A stretch of 64,000 bases of DNA from Limanda limanda. Taxonomy: Eukaryota > Chordata > Actinopteri > Pleuronectiformes > Pleuronectidae. The DNA is taken from assembly GCF_963576545.1 (NCBI RefSeq), contig NC_083654.1:21357622-21421621 (forward strand). Direction: 5' to 3'. Shown in pieces: positions 14,392-25,270 of the stretch; position 1 is the first letter of the stretch, and the number at the start of each line of letters is the position of its first letter. The notes under the pieces are model-generated. The model was not told where the DNA came from, ran no database searches, and saw only the letters and a list, made by a program, of their open reading frames with translations. The position numbers and the translations under genes are program-made.

Positions 14392-14403
14392 GGGGGGGGG
14401 GGG

Positions 14404-15898
14404 CTCTGCAGTGAGTGATGGATGGTTACCTCTCTCTCTCTCTCTCTCTCGTGTGTGTGTGTACGTGGAAACAATAATGAGGTGAAGCTGAGACCAGATG
14501 GAGCTTTTTATTATTTCATTTCACTCGAGAGGAGAAAACACTTCTCTTTTCACATGAAGACACGCCCCCATTCTTTATTCATCCTTTTCCATTTGTTCTA
14601 CCTGTAACTTATTTACTTTACTGGCTCTTAAGTGCGATGTACTTTGGGTTTTAATTATGTATCGCTTACCAAAAGGCAAATGGCCGCTCGGCCTCCAGTG
14701 GAATTCAAACGCTGCTGACCTTTGACCCACGATCTTCTCTTCACGTTCTCGTACGTTCGGCTGCGGCCTTTAAAACCATCGTCTCCTCTGATCATCTCGC
14801 TTAAACTACTGGCTTCACTGCCCCCTCTTGATCTCCGGTGGTACTGCACCACCTGTTCCATCCATATCCGTAAGCCTTTAGTTTTAAAACAAACATTAAA
14901 CATAAGAACAAATCGTGACCGGTGCAGTAAATCAATGTTTTCTCTCGTCTGATTATGAAATGCATGAATGTCGGTTTTGGTGAAACACGTCTTCAAGCAG
15001 AGACTCTCACCAGCCAGCGTCTGAACCCTGGAGAGAAGGAAGCTGATAAAGGTTTCTTTGTCTGCGGTCGGCAGCCAGGGAGGGACGGAGGGATAATTTG
15101 GCCTTACAGGACGGGAGTAAACAGAGAGTGGGGGGGAGACAGAGAGAGAGAGAGGGAGAGGGGAGAAAGATGAAGAGGAGGGCGAGTGCGAGTGCGAGAC
15201 AAAACGGCATGAGAAAGACAGGGAAAGATGGCGGTGAAAACCTGGAGAGCAGGAGGGGAGACAAAAGGAAGAGGGAGAGCTGAGGCGGAGAGAGAGAGAA
15301 GAAGAGGGGAGGACGAGGGAGAGGAGAGGGAGAGCTGGGTAAAGGTCAGCTTCAAATTGGCTCTCGGGGAGCTGCTTCCATGGAAATGCTTTGAAGATTA
15401 AAGTGGTTCCGTGGAGCAGAAAGCACAGAAACTGTATTTCACTGTTAATGAAGCTCACAAACTGTCTCCTCCTCTTTCTTCTGTCGCTCCCTTTCTTTAT
15501 CCTCTCGTCATTCATGTCTTCTTTGTCTCTCGCAGCTTTGTCTGTCTGGTTCGTCCACTCGTCCTTTTACCTTTCTCCTGTTGAGCCTCATGCAGTATAC
15601 AGTGCACACCTCTCTTTCATCCCCTTTTCTTTCAGTCTCTCTTTTTCCATTATCCATTTTGCGTCTTCACTCCTCTGACTCCTTCACCTCCATTTCACCC
15701 TTTGCTGTTTATCTTTCACAGCGTTTCACCTCCTTTCCTGTGACAGGTTTCCCTCCTCTCCTCTTTTTCTTCCGTCAACTACTCCTTTGTTTCGTCATTT
15801 GAATTTTCGATGGTTTTTGTTTATCTCCCTCTCTTTCTTTTGCGATTTGAAATGTTTTCTCAACCTTGGAAGCAACAGCTTTCACCACGAGCTCCATT
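14404..15898. other. shisa7 intron, no gene seen
   Basis: Contains short CT and GA runs (14430-14460, 15138-15320). The open frames on the minus strand here are low-complexity and unsupported by codon or domain evidence. Confidence 0.6.
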
Positions 15899-16130
15899 CA
15901 GAATCAGAATCAGAATCAGAATCAGAATCAGAAAGTATTTATTGCCAAGTAGGTTTACACCTTCCTGAAATTTGCTTTTGGTATTGATGCATACAATGAA
16001 CATAGAAACATAAAAACACAATAAATAAATACACCACACATAAGAAAAACAATAGTAATAATAAAAAAACAATATATATTTACTCACTGTTTACTTCTTA
16101 TTTACTCACTTTTTCTTATATTTATACAAG
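15899..16130 (-). mobile_element. Retroposon copy with (TTCTGA)n tail, antisense
   Basis: Minus-strand reading ends CTTGGCAATAAATACTTTC followed by repeated TGATTC. It aligns along its length with the + strand copy at 25062-25270 (shared AAAAAGTGAGTAAATAAGAA, TTTTTATGTTTCTAT and CTTGGCAATAAA). It is a LINE/SINE-type 3' end; the family is not certain. Confidence 0.82.
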
Positions 16131-16409
16131 GTAGCATTTATTTAGACATATCTATATAAAAATATATAAAAGATAAAAGCTATAAAAGGTGAATTAAAAG
16201 GTGAAATGCACAATGCAAAAAGCAAAACAGTGAACAGTGTCAAATTGCAATATGCAATGTAATACAGTGTAATATATATAATATGATAAAGCTGCTCTGG
16301 AGCTTTCAGTCGTTTCTCACATCAGCAGACGAGCGTTTGCTCATTAATTCATAAAGAAACATAACTTGTGTTTAAAATACACGATTCTGTCTTTGTTTCG
16401 CTGATCCAG

Positions 16410-16785
16410 AGAAAGAACTGGACGAGTACTCCAGCTACTACAACTCCAAGCGCCGCTTCAACAACGCTCCTCCGTCCTTCCACTCGTCTCAGCACCACCT
16501 GCCGTATGGAGGTGAATACACGCCGGGGTCTCGGGGGACGCTGCCCCTCAACGGCTCCCGGCCCCGCCTCCACATCCCGGCCTCCACCCCCAACCCGTAC
16601 CCGCTGCCCGCCCAGACGCAGTACACCAGCTTCTCCTTCGACCGGCCGCCGCGCCGCGTCCGCTCCCAGGAGCTGCTGGCGCTGGGCGACAACACGCTGT
16701 CCCGCCTGTCCAAGAACCAGCAGCACCAGTACTACAAAGCCATGATGAGCACCAGCAGGAGCTCCAACTCGCAGACGCTCCGCAG
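16410..16785 (+). CDS. shisa7: shisa7 coding exon: tyrosine/arginine-rich tail
   Basis: The acceptor is GATCCAG and the donor is GTGAGT at 16786. It encodes EKELDEYSSYYNSKRRF, a Pro-rich central part, then RVRSQELLALGDNTLSRL and ending YYKAMMSTSRSSNSQTLRR. The RxxSQExLL-type motif resembles the repeated 'SQEHLL' motifs of mammalian Shisa7. Confidence 0.9.
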
Positions 16786-17400
16786 GTGAGTTCAGAGACC
16801 GGGAGGAGGTAGAGGACGGTGAGAGGTGAGAGGAGGAAGATGAGAGGAGGAAGATGAGAGGAGGAAGATGTGATGAGAGGAAAATCAGACGAGACAAGGA
16901 GATGAAAAACAAAGGAGAGAGGAACGAGATCAGAGAAGGTGAAAGATGAGAGGGAAGCAGGTCGTCTGGAAATCAGATGGAGGAGAGATGAAGACAGAAT
17001 GAAAGCAAAGGGAATCAGAGAATAAAATATTAGATTAATGTGGAGAGCAGAGCAGTTTCATTAAAGTTTAAAGAGTCCGAGGAGCTGAGGGAACGCTGCT
17101 CAGGTTTAATATCACAGACACTGTTCAGATTTCAAACATTTCACTTCTTTGAAAAGGTCAAACTCAGCTCTGCAGTTGTTTCTTGACCTGGAAACGAAGG
17201 TGATTTAGATTAGACTGAAGTCAAAGACAAGTTTCATGTTTTATGTTTAAGTTTAGAGCCATGTTTAATCCACCAAGTGTTGTTTAAATCTGTTGTGTAG
17301 TTTTTGACTGACGAACAAACAGACAAACAAAAAGACGGGTGGAGAAATAACCTCTTCAGTGGAGTTAATATCAGCAGAATAAACTGGTCTCTGGTTCCAG
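16786..17400. other. Last shisa7 intron (615 bp)
   Basis: GT at 16786 and AG at 17399-17400. It contains a tandem GAGAGGAGGAAGAT run at 16820-16870. Otherwise unremarkable. Confidence 0.85.
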
Positions 17401-17872
17401 GTCCCACGAGCGGCTCCTGGTCTCCCCCGAGTGTCTGGAGGACCGGCTGATCGCCATGGGGCTGATGATGGGAGGAGGAGGCGACAGAGGAGCAGGAAGT
17501 GGGATGGTTCCCACCATGGGCCGGCTCAGCCACCACCAGAAGGCCCAGTCGCAGCAGAACATCTGCGTCACGCCGTCCATGGAACGCCACCACATGATCA
17601 AGATGAACTCCCACCCGACGCCAGGCCACGACCACGAGCGCAGCTCCGGCGCCATGCCCGGGATGGGCATGCACGGCGGCTGGGACCCCCACCGGGGCCA
17701 CGGCGGAGGTGGAGGAGGAGGAGGAGGGGGGGCGGGCGGAGGCCACCCCAACTCCCGGAGGATGGCCTTCGCCAACAAGAGGCAGAACACCATCGAACAG
17801 TTGCACTTCATCCCCGGAGGAGGGGGGGGCCACGGACTGCGGACTGGGAGTAAGAACGAGGTGACGGTGTGA
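17401..17872 (+). CDS. shisa7: shisa7 terminal coding exon with PDZ ligand
   Basis: The acceptor is TGGTTCCAG. It encodes SHERLLVSPECLEDRLIAMG, a Met/Gly/His-rich middle part with HHMIKMNSHPT, a poly-Gly run, and RQNTIEQLHFIPG near the end. The stop TGA at 17870-17872 follows EVTV. The QLHFIPG and terminal EVTV motifs are typical of Shisa6/7/9 and bind PDZ scaffold proteins. Confidence 0.93.
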
Positions 17873-18049
17873 GAGGAGGAGGGAGAGAGAGAGAGAGAGG
17901 GGGGGGAGAGGGAGGAGAGGTGGAGGCTGAGGATATAAAACAGGACGAGGGAAGGAAAGCGTTGAGGCAGGTAGTGGGAAGAGGAGGCTTCTGGAAGAGA
18001 AATGAGGAAGAGGTTGGACCCCAGCACGCCGAGTGGTGGACGCCACCAG

Positions 18050-18110
18050 TGACCTCCCAGTGACCTCCCAGTGACCTCCCAGTGACCTCCCAGTGACCTC
18101 CCAGTGACCT
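18050..18110 (-). promoter_or_regulatory. Six AGGTCA half-sites at exact DR5 spacing
   Basis: TGACCT begins at 18050, 18061, 18072, 18083, 18094 and 18105, each followed by CCCAG. On the minus strand this is AGGTCA-CTGGG repeated, a perfect direct repeat with 5-bp spacing, the geometry bound by RAR/RXR heterodimers. A degenerate seventh unit (TGAGCA) follows at 18116. It may simply be an 11-bp minisatellite; the function is inferred. Confidence 0.55.
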
Positions 18111-18716
18111 CCCAGTGAGCAGAGCCACTTCCTGCTCCTCACCTTCACGTGTTGAAAAGAATATTCAGCCATTTTCTGCAAAGGGAAGACACACACGTCC
18201 ACTTCAAAAGAGCAAAAAATCCAGTATGAGTGAAGTTTCTCGGCTGCTCGGTATCCGCTGAGACTTTTATTGAAGGATACCCGGAGATTATGATTTATTG
18301 ACTTGTCCTCGACTTTTATTGCGCTGTCCTCTGAGTCCTCGAGCGCTCTGACAGAACTTCCTCTGTCTTTGAGTCCGGTGCGGATGACCCGGAGCGCCGA
18401 GGCAGAGACAGACCGGTTTGCTTGTCTTTGTATTTATAAAAGTATTTAAAACCAAACAAGTTGCTCTTTTATAAGATTTAACCTGATATTAACGATAAGG
18501 AGCCCTGTTGGACTTTGTGTATGAAACGTATTAATCCTGAAGTCAGCCACTTTGTCATTTCAAGGCCGAACATTGTTGATAATCTGCTCGATGAATCCAG
18601 CTGAATGCAGTAATCTGTCACATGATGCATTTGTGGTCGATTCACAAAACAAGTGGAAAATACAATTAATGCCTTTATTTGGCAAAGATCTAAATGTAAA
18701 TGAGCTGCTGCTGTAA

Positions 18717-19555
18717 AGGCCCAGTCACACCAGCGTGGGATTATCTCAGTGATGGTTGTGATCACTGGATTTAATTCAATCTTAATGACGAGATTAACTG
18801 TGGTGAACTGTGAATAACACTAATAACTAAAACTGAATTTGAGTAAGCTAGCGTGGCTAATAAGCGACGCGTTTCACCTTTATTTATTTATAAAAAGAGC
18901 CATGTTTTTCTAGACGGGGAATGACGCAAACATTTGTGGTGAAGGAATACGTCTTTTGAATAAACTGTGAACTTGTGGAATTTGTTGAGCGAGCTGAGAA
19001 GCTAGCTGCTAACTGTTAGCACGTTAATCCCGTGAGCTGGTTAAGCTTTTTTCCCCCTCGATTATTAAATTGTGTAATGTAAGAAAATGCCAGTTGAGAG
19101 AAGAAGGAACATTGAAGTAAATATCTTGACTGACCTGTGCTGTGTCCTGGCTGGTTAGCATATTAGCGATTAGCTTGTTAGCTTCTGTAGTTTTACGGCT
19201 AACCCTGTCAGGGGTAGTTCCACTTTTCCCTGTTGATGTTTTTGATTGTTCCCTCAGGACGCCTCTGCCTGCTAGCATCCTTCTTTTTCTCAGCAAAACT
19301 ACGTAACAATGCTGCTAACATTACTGATAGGTCAAGAGTTCAGCAGGTCAAGCGCCCTCCGATGGTTCACGAGCGAACTACTTCTAAACTGTATATTTAC
19401 AATTCACACAAGTTTTAATAGAAACACTTTCTCCCCACATTTAAAGTGACAGACCTCTTCGGGAGACTCGACACCCCCGAGAGTTTTTAAATCCAAATAT
19501 TTCACAAAGACTTGGATGAATTTTAATGTCCCACTCTCTGGTGTGACCGGGCCTT
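18717..19555. mobile_element. Non-autonomous TIR transposon (~0.84 kb)
   Basis: Left end AAGGCCCAGTCACACCAG and right end CTGGTGTGACCGGGCCTT are inverted copies with one mismatch over 18 bp. There is no ORF of note inside. The target duplication is unclear (TA or TAA are possible), so the superfamily is not assigned. Confidence 0.72.
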
Positions 19556-21766
19556 ACGATCCACTACAATCCACTTTAACTCAAGGCCTTTGTACAGTGA
19601 ACTCTCGTGAGCGTTGATCATTGTGCTGTGACCCTTTGCGTAATCAAACGAATTTGAAGATTTAAGACTCTGTGTGGGTCACACCTTTTAATATTGACGC
19701 TGACAAAGCAAACGTCCCTCAAACACTGTTTCAAACTCCAGGTTTTTGGAAGTCGGACGTTACTGTTTTTTGCGACCGATTGCCGTTAAGCAGATCCTCC
19801 CTTTTGTCTACGACGGCGCACGTTACCTGCGAATTCAGCCGCTCGCCTCGTGTGGAAGGAGGAGGGGTCAGACGGGTTCGAGGCCGGGGACAATGGACAC
19901 TTCACACTAAGGGCTATACCGAATTATCTTTGTGTCTGTGCTCTGTACAGCAGTCTGCTTCTCATTTCCATGTGTCGGTGTCCCGGGGGCATGCTCTGTG
20001 CAAACATCCATCTTTTTATACGTGTAGAGTAAAAATATATAAACATGCAAAGGAATTCAAAGCAAAGGAACTTTTGTGGAACATGTAAAAACACCCGAGT
20101 CCTCGACAGCACGGCGGGGGAAGTGTTGGCCATGATGATGTCATATTTTGTACATTTTTTAGTTGCTCTGGCTGTGAGATGGACCTGCTGACCGCTCGGG
20201 GGGGGATTCACCCGCTCGGGGGGGGGATTCACCCTCTCGGAGGTTTACTGTTTCCCCTCGATAACCACGGATGTGATCGCCGCCAGCCACTTTAAGTCTT
20301 TAAGTACAAACACGTGTGCTCATGTGTTACTGGTTTATGATCATACACGTAATGACCCCCCCCCCCTCCTCCTCCCTTCGATCGGACTCTCTTTATCACA
20401 ATGGTTATTTTTTGATTTGCTTATTTATTTTTTGGTTGAAACACGCATTTATTTTTTTAAATCTCTGAACTTTGAAATGTACAATCCTGGATTTTCAATA
20501 TTCAAACTTTCTAGTGGAATTTTCAAAAAAGAAAAGAGAAAAACATTTGTACACTCAACAACCAGAGCTGATGCAATCAACGAGAAAAGACGGAACCGCA
20601 TGACGATGTCAGAAGCCAGTGTTGATGATGTCACAGTGCTGACTGATGATGTCACGGCGTGTGTATATGTGTCAATGTACATGTGTCTGTTTTCATTTGT
20701 GTGCCCGTGTGCGTAACTCTCTCAGTGTCTTCTTCTTCTTCTTCTTAGGAATGCTGAACCTCATTTTTGACAGAACTCGTTTTTTGTCTTCAGCACACGG
20801 AGACGATTTTAACGCCCGAGTCTCATTACGTGTTCATATCAACTTGTAATGACATTTAAAGGCCTGTCGTTGTTTGATTTGATTTATTATTTATTTTCCT
20901 TTAAAAAAAAAAAATGTGAACCCTGATCAATCACAGCTTCTCTGGTCGAGCTACGTTCAGCGAAGCGAGGACTTGTCAGACGTTTGAACATGTTTAGCGA
21001 TGGAAGGCTTATATATTGTGTCACGTTTTGGTATTTGAACAGAAGTGAAACAGCCGAGTGTGTCAGTTATCGCTCGCTCGACCAGCTTGTGCGGCTCGAA
21101 CGTGTACCTGCAAAAAGAGATTTGTCTTTCGAGAGCTACTTTCTCCTTTGTGCTCATTCGAACAGAACTTTAAAGGCACAAATGCGACTCGACGAACGGT
21201 GTTAACTCAGCTTTTTAAAGTTGCGATACACGTGAAGAAGGAAGGAACGAGGGTTTTTTCTGTGGGTTACGGAGGAGTTTGTATTGCGACTTCGGCTGAA
21301 AGGACTCGGAAGGTTCTGTGGTTTTTACACTGAAATGATCTCATTAACTTTTAAAAGAGGAAGAGGCAAAAAAAAACAACGGGAGGGGAAATGTAAATGA
21401 CACGTGAAAATTCAGTTTGTATTTTCTTTCTCATTTCTCCTCATACCTTCAAAGGTCTGATACTCATGTTGTAATCTGTTTGGTTAAATGCTCCCCCTGA
21501 TCTGTGTGTGTGTGTGTGTGAGTGTGTGTATGTGTGTGTTTGTGTGCCTGTGTGTGTGTTTGCCACCGAGGGGGAGGCATGGCCCTATTTGTATTCTCAA
21601 AGCTACTCTGCATACCTCAAATTGTATGATACATTTATTTATTACATCCCCTTATATGTCTATTTCCAAGAATATCCAGACAAAGGTCTCACAGATGTGC
21701 AACCCCTTTGTTATTGGTGATGGATTCTTGCGTTTGTAGAAATCATACTATTTGATTGATAATAAC

Positions 21767-21772
21767 AATAAA
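21767..21772 (+). terminator. Candidate shisa7 polyadenylation signal AATAAA
   Basis: AATAAA followed within 25-45 bp by TGTTGTTTGTGTGACTTG, a GU-rich downstream element. Confidence 0.5.
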
Positions 21773-21790
21773 AAAAAAAATCCCACTAAA

Positions 21791-23180
21791 TGTTGTTTGT
21801 GTGACTTGTTTGATGAAACTGGACTCGTCATGTTCAGTTATTATATGATTAGATTAAACGATTCCACGTTACAGAGAAAATAAAATGTTTCTCAAATGTT
21901 CTCTAAGTTTCATGCTACCTACTAATTTTGAATTAATGAGGAACCGAATCATTAAACAAGCCTGAAAGCATGTTTGACGTTTCATTGCAGTGTTGTTTCC
22001 ATAATCAGTCCCGCCTCCTTGTGTCTCAGCACCCGAGGGAGCAATTTGAGGCTCCACAGGGGATCAACACGTCTGCATCACATCCCACCCACCACTTTAA
22101 CACAGCTTAATACATCCACTACAGTCATTCAGATACAAGAACGTGAGGAAATTACAGGGGGAGCTACAGAGGAGCAGAACTCTCCTGATCTGACCTTTAT
22201 GAATACATGGAGAAGTTTAAACTGGACGAGCTGAACAGATATTTCTGTTTGTTTTATGACATTTCAAATGTGATGTGTAAAGACGAGAGTATAAAAGCCA
22301 TTTTGACTCGAGTGACGGATTGTTTCCAAACCTTGTCAAACCAAAACAAGACTCAGGATGAATACATGAAATTATGTGTAGTTTGAATCTGTTAATTGGT
22401 GAAATGACCCTTTTATTGTCTAGCTGAGCTTTTAGTCACACTTTGTTTATTCATCGGTTCTTCACAAAATATATGTATTATAACAATAAGTGCTATATTT
22501 ATACTACGTTTATATATTGCCTTATACTGTAAAACAGGTTTTATTTCTTGAAATGTGTGTATATGAAAAGAAAAACACACGCAGAGTCAATTTGTCTCTG
22601 TTTTTGTCTCTAAAACACAAACAAAGTTGTGTCTCCATGTCTTCAGAGGACATTACTTTGGCTTACACTGATTTCCTGATGACTTTAACCTCAACCATAG
22701 TTACTACGAACTGAACTAATATCCTAAACTCTGACCTTAACACATGTTAAGTGTGTTACATAATAACATACATGTTCAAATTTAACCATTTCCATTATAA
22801 TTCATTGCTTTCGTCCCCATCAGGAAGACAAGTCCCCATAATGACTGTCAACGGATCTAGGTCCCCACAAGTAATACCTGCGCCAACCCCACACACACCT
22901 GTATCCAAGTGAGGACACTCATTGACATAATGCATTCCCTAGCTCCTCATCCTAACCTTTGCCATCCAAACTGAACCCTAATCCTAATCCTAATCCTAAC
23001 CCTAAAGTCTTATAACCCACACAGTCCTGTGAAGACGTAAGGACTGGTCTAAATGTCCTCACTCTGCAGGGTCTGTACTTCCGGTCCTCACAGAGGTATG
23101 AGTACAGGAACACACACACTGCAGAAACACTACTGTAAGTTTAATTGAATGTAAATTGAGTCACCAGCAGCACATGCATG
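21791..23180. other. Intergenic region between shisa7 and the zinc-finger gene
   Basis: No gene is recognised. The left part is AT-rich. The segment 22646-23060 is bounded by AGAGGACATT and AATGTCCTC and contains GTCCCCA motifs and a (CCTAAT)n patch. It looks like a diverged dispersed repeat. Confidence 0.55.
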
Positions 23181-23455
23181 ACACAAACACACACAAACAC
23201 ACACAATCACACACACACACACTGATGTTATGCAGCACGCGCCGTAATGATATCTTTAATTGACTAATTAACATTTCACACATTTAGTGTGAAAACACAC
23301 ACATTCACACACTGGTGCAAACACACACTGACAGGGGCCTTAATGATGCTCAGTGGTTTCTAATGGCGCGCATGCATGCCTACACACGCACGTGCACGCA
23401 CACACACACACACACACACGCACACACACACACACACACACGCACACACACATCT
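23181..23455. repeat. (CA)n-rich block
   Basis: Several CACACA runs (23188-23222, 23290-23335, 23395-23450) immediately upstream of the GC-rich first exon. Confidence 0.92.
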
Positions 23456-23460
23456 CTCTC

Positions 23461-24007
23461 CCGGGGCCGAGGTGCATGCGAGCGGGGCGGAGGAGAGGTG
23501 TCGGCCGGACGGACCGACCTGCTGCTGCCACCCGGACCCGGAACCGCTATGCGGACAGGAAGCCACGGATCTACCGCCAGCAGCATCCGAGGAGCCGTCG
23601 TGCGTGTTGTGTGTGCGGGGGGACGCGGAGCAGCGAGCGGGGCCGGAAGCCAGGCAGCAGAGGCCCGCAGAGGGGACAGCACCGCGACGGGACGCGAACA
23701 AAGAGGCCGCCGGAGCGAAGCGGAGCCGTGAGGAGCAGCAGCGAGGCGGCGAGGCGGGGCGGAGGAGCATGGAGGCCGGGCGCCGGAGCAGCGAGGCCGG
23801 GGGCCGGAGCAGCGGAGCCGGGTCGTGCTAGCGGGACAGACGGGGACGGACGGAGCAGAGACAGGCCCTTCGGTGCGGTTCTCTGGATGCTGAGGCCCCG
23901 CGGACAGGCAGCAGCTCCCCCGCTCCCACGGAGCTCCTCCGGGGTGCTAGCCTCCTCAGCGCCGGGGCTCGGAGCTTCTCTCCCGCACACACCTCACCGG
24001 CTGCACG
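23461..24007 (+). other. GC-rich noncoding first exon / CpG island of the zinc-finger gene (predicted)
   Basis: Abrupt shift to very GC- and CpG-rich sequence after the CA block, ending in a donor (CACG|GTAAAT at 24008). It is the only promoter-like block between shisa7 and the zinc-finger coding exon. The transcription start is not determinable; exon extent is a prediction. An ATG at 23887 opens a frame that stays open across two downstream splices. Confidence 0.55.
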
Positions 24008-24398
24008 GTAAATAAAATCTAATCTGAATAAAAACTAAAACAAGGGGTTTCCAGCGGGGGGGCTGTTAGCTGGGGAGCTAGCTGCTGGGCTAACGATGCT
24101 AGCTGCTCGGCTAGGTGCTGCTAGCTCCGATGCTAACGCTGCTAGCTCGGTGCTAACGAACCGGGACACGTCCTTCATGTCCGTTTGTGTGTTTTTATAA
24201 ACAGTGTAACTCAGAGTTGTGTGTTTACTGCTTCACTGGGACCCCAGTGTGTGTGTCTGCGTGTTAACACAACGAGGTGTCGGTGCATTAGAGAAGCGTC
24301 CGTGCTGCAGCTGAGGGACGGATGCTAACAGACCCATGTCCCCGTGTGGTAACACTAGTGTGTCCCCTGTCCAACCTGCTGGGACACTTGTGTTTCAG

Positions 24399-24496
24399 AC
24401 TGTCCGCCTGAGGTCTCCGGGTTGTCGAGGAGGAAGAGGACACATCCTCCCGGACACACACAGCCGAGGTCCGGCGGACGAGCTGCGGATCAGCCG
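24399..24496 (+). other. Predicted second exon (98 bp) of the zinc-finger transcript
   Basis: Flanked by TGTGTTTCAG and GTGAGA. It is GC-rich (CCGAGGTCCGGCGGACG) between AT-richer introns. It is open in one frame, continuous with the ATG at 23887. It is read as 5' UTR or upstream-ORF exon. Confidence 0.5.
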
Positions 24497-25061
24497 GTGA
24501 GACAAACATCACAACACAAACATCACAACACACACACATCACAACACACACACATCACAACACACACACATCACAACACACACACATCACAACACACACA
24601 CATCACAACACAGTGAGTGTGAGGAGCATGAATCTCAGTGTCTTCACACAATCACACATCGTGAGTAATGTGTGGTTTAAACTACACATGAGGAAGCAGC
24701 TCAGAGTCTACACAACACTTGTGAGTCTGCAGCAGTTTACACAATCATCTGATCCTCGGCTGCAGAAAACTATCTTTACTACATCTACTTTACAAATAAG
24801 GAATTATACTTATTAAATATGATTTAGACATAAACTGCAAACTGCTGAACCTGAAAATAACCAACACATAATTAGATATCTGATTTATTTCCTTTTGCAC
24901 ATTATATACAAAAAGTCAACAGTCCCTTTTAAATTCAACCAAAATGCATCAATGTTAAATATATGAATTTACATTTAAAACTCATAGGTATCAGTTTAAC
25001 ACTGTTACCAACTTATGGACGAATAAGAATCATCACAGTCGTATGTTCTTTGTAATGTTAC

Positions 25062-25270
25062 TTTGTATAAATATTGGTAAAAAGTGAGTAAATAAGAAGT
25101 AAACAGTGAGTAAATATATAATGGTTTCCTATTTTTTTATTGCTCTCATATGTATGTTGTATTTATTGCGTTTTTATGTTTCTATTTTCATTGTTTGCAC
25201 CAATAACCAGAGCAAATTCCTTTTATGTGTGAACGTACTTGGCAATAAAATACTTCTGATTCTGATTCAG
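25062..25270 (+). mobile_element. Retroposon copy with (TTCTGA)n tail, sense
   Basis: Same family as 15899-16130 but in the opposite orientation. It ends CTTGGCAATAAAATACTTC plus TGATTCTGATTC. Confidence 0.82.

Larger units (their letters stand above)
17873..21790 (+). other. shisa7: Probable shisa7 3' UTR
   Basis: No further splice acceptor or ORF follows the TGA at 17872. The first strong cleavage arrangement is AATAAA at 21767-21772 followed by GT-rich sequence (TGTTGTTTGTGTG). That would give a UTR of about 3.9 kb, which includes a TIR element and a DR5-like array. An earlier end cannot be excluded. It was placed by inference, without transcript evidence. Confidence 0.5.

Noticed and set aside
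14655..15515. 286-codon minus-strand ORF
   Set aside because: Ser/Leu/Pro-rich antisense of GA-rich intron sequence with no recognisable domain.
22975..23005. Telomere-like CCTAAT/CCCTAA patch
   Set aside because: Only a few imperfect units; looks like part of a dispersed repeat and not an interstitial telomere.
23353..24015. 220-codon ORF in the CA/GC-rich region
   Set aside because: His-Thr repeat from the CA array followed by compositionally biased Arg/Gly/Ala sequence in a CpG island; better explained as a noncoding first exon.
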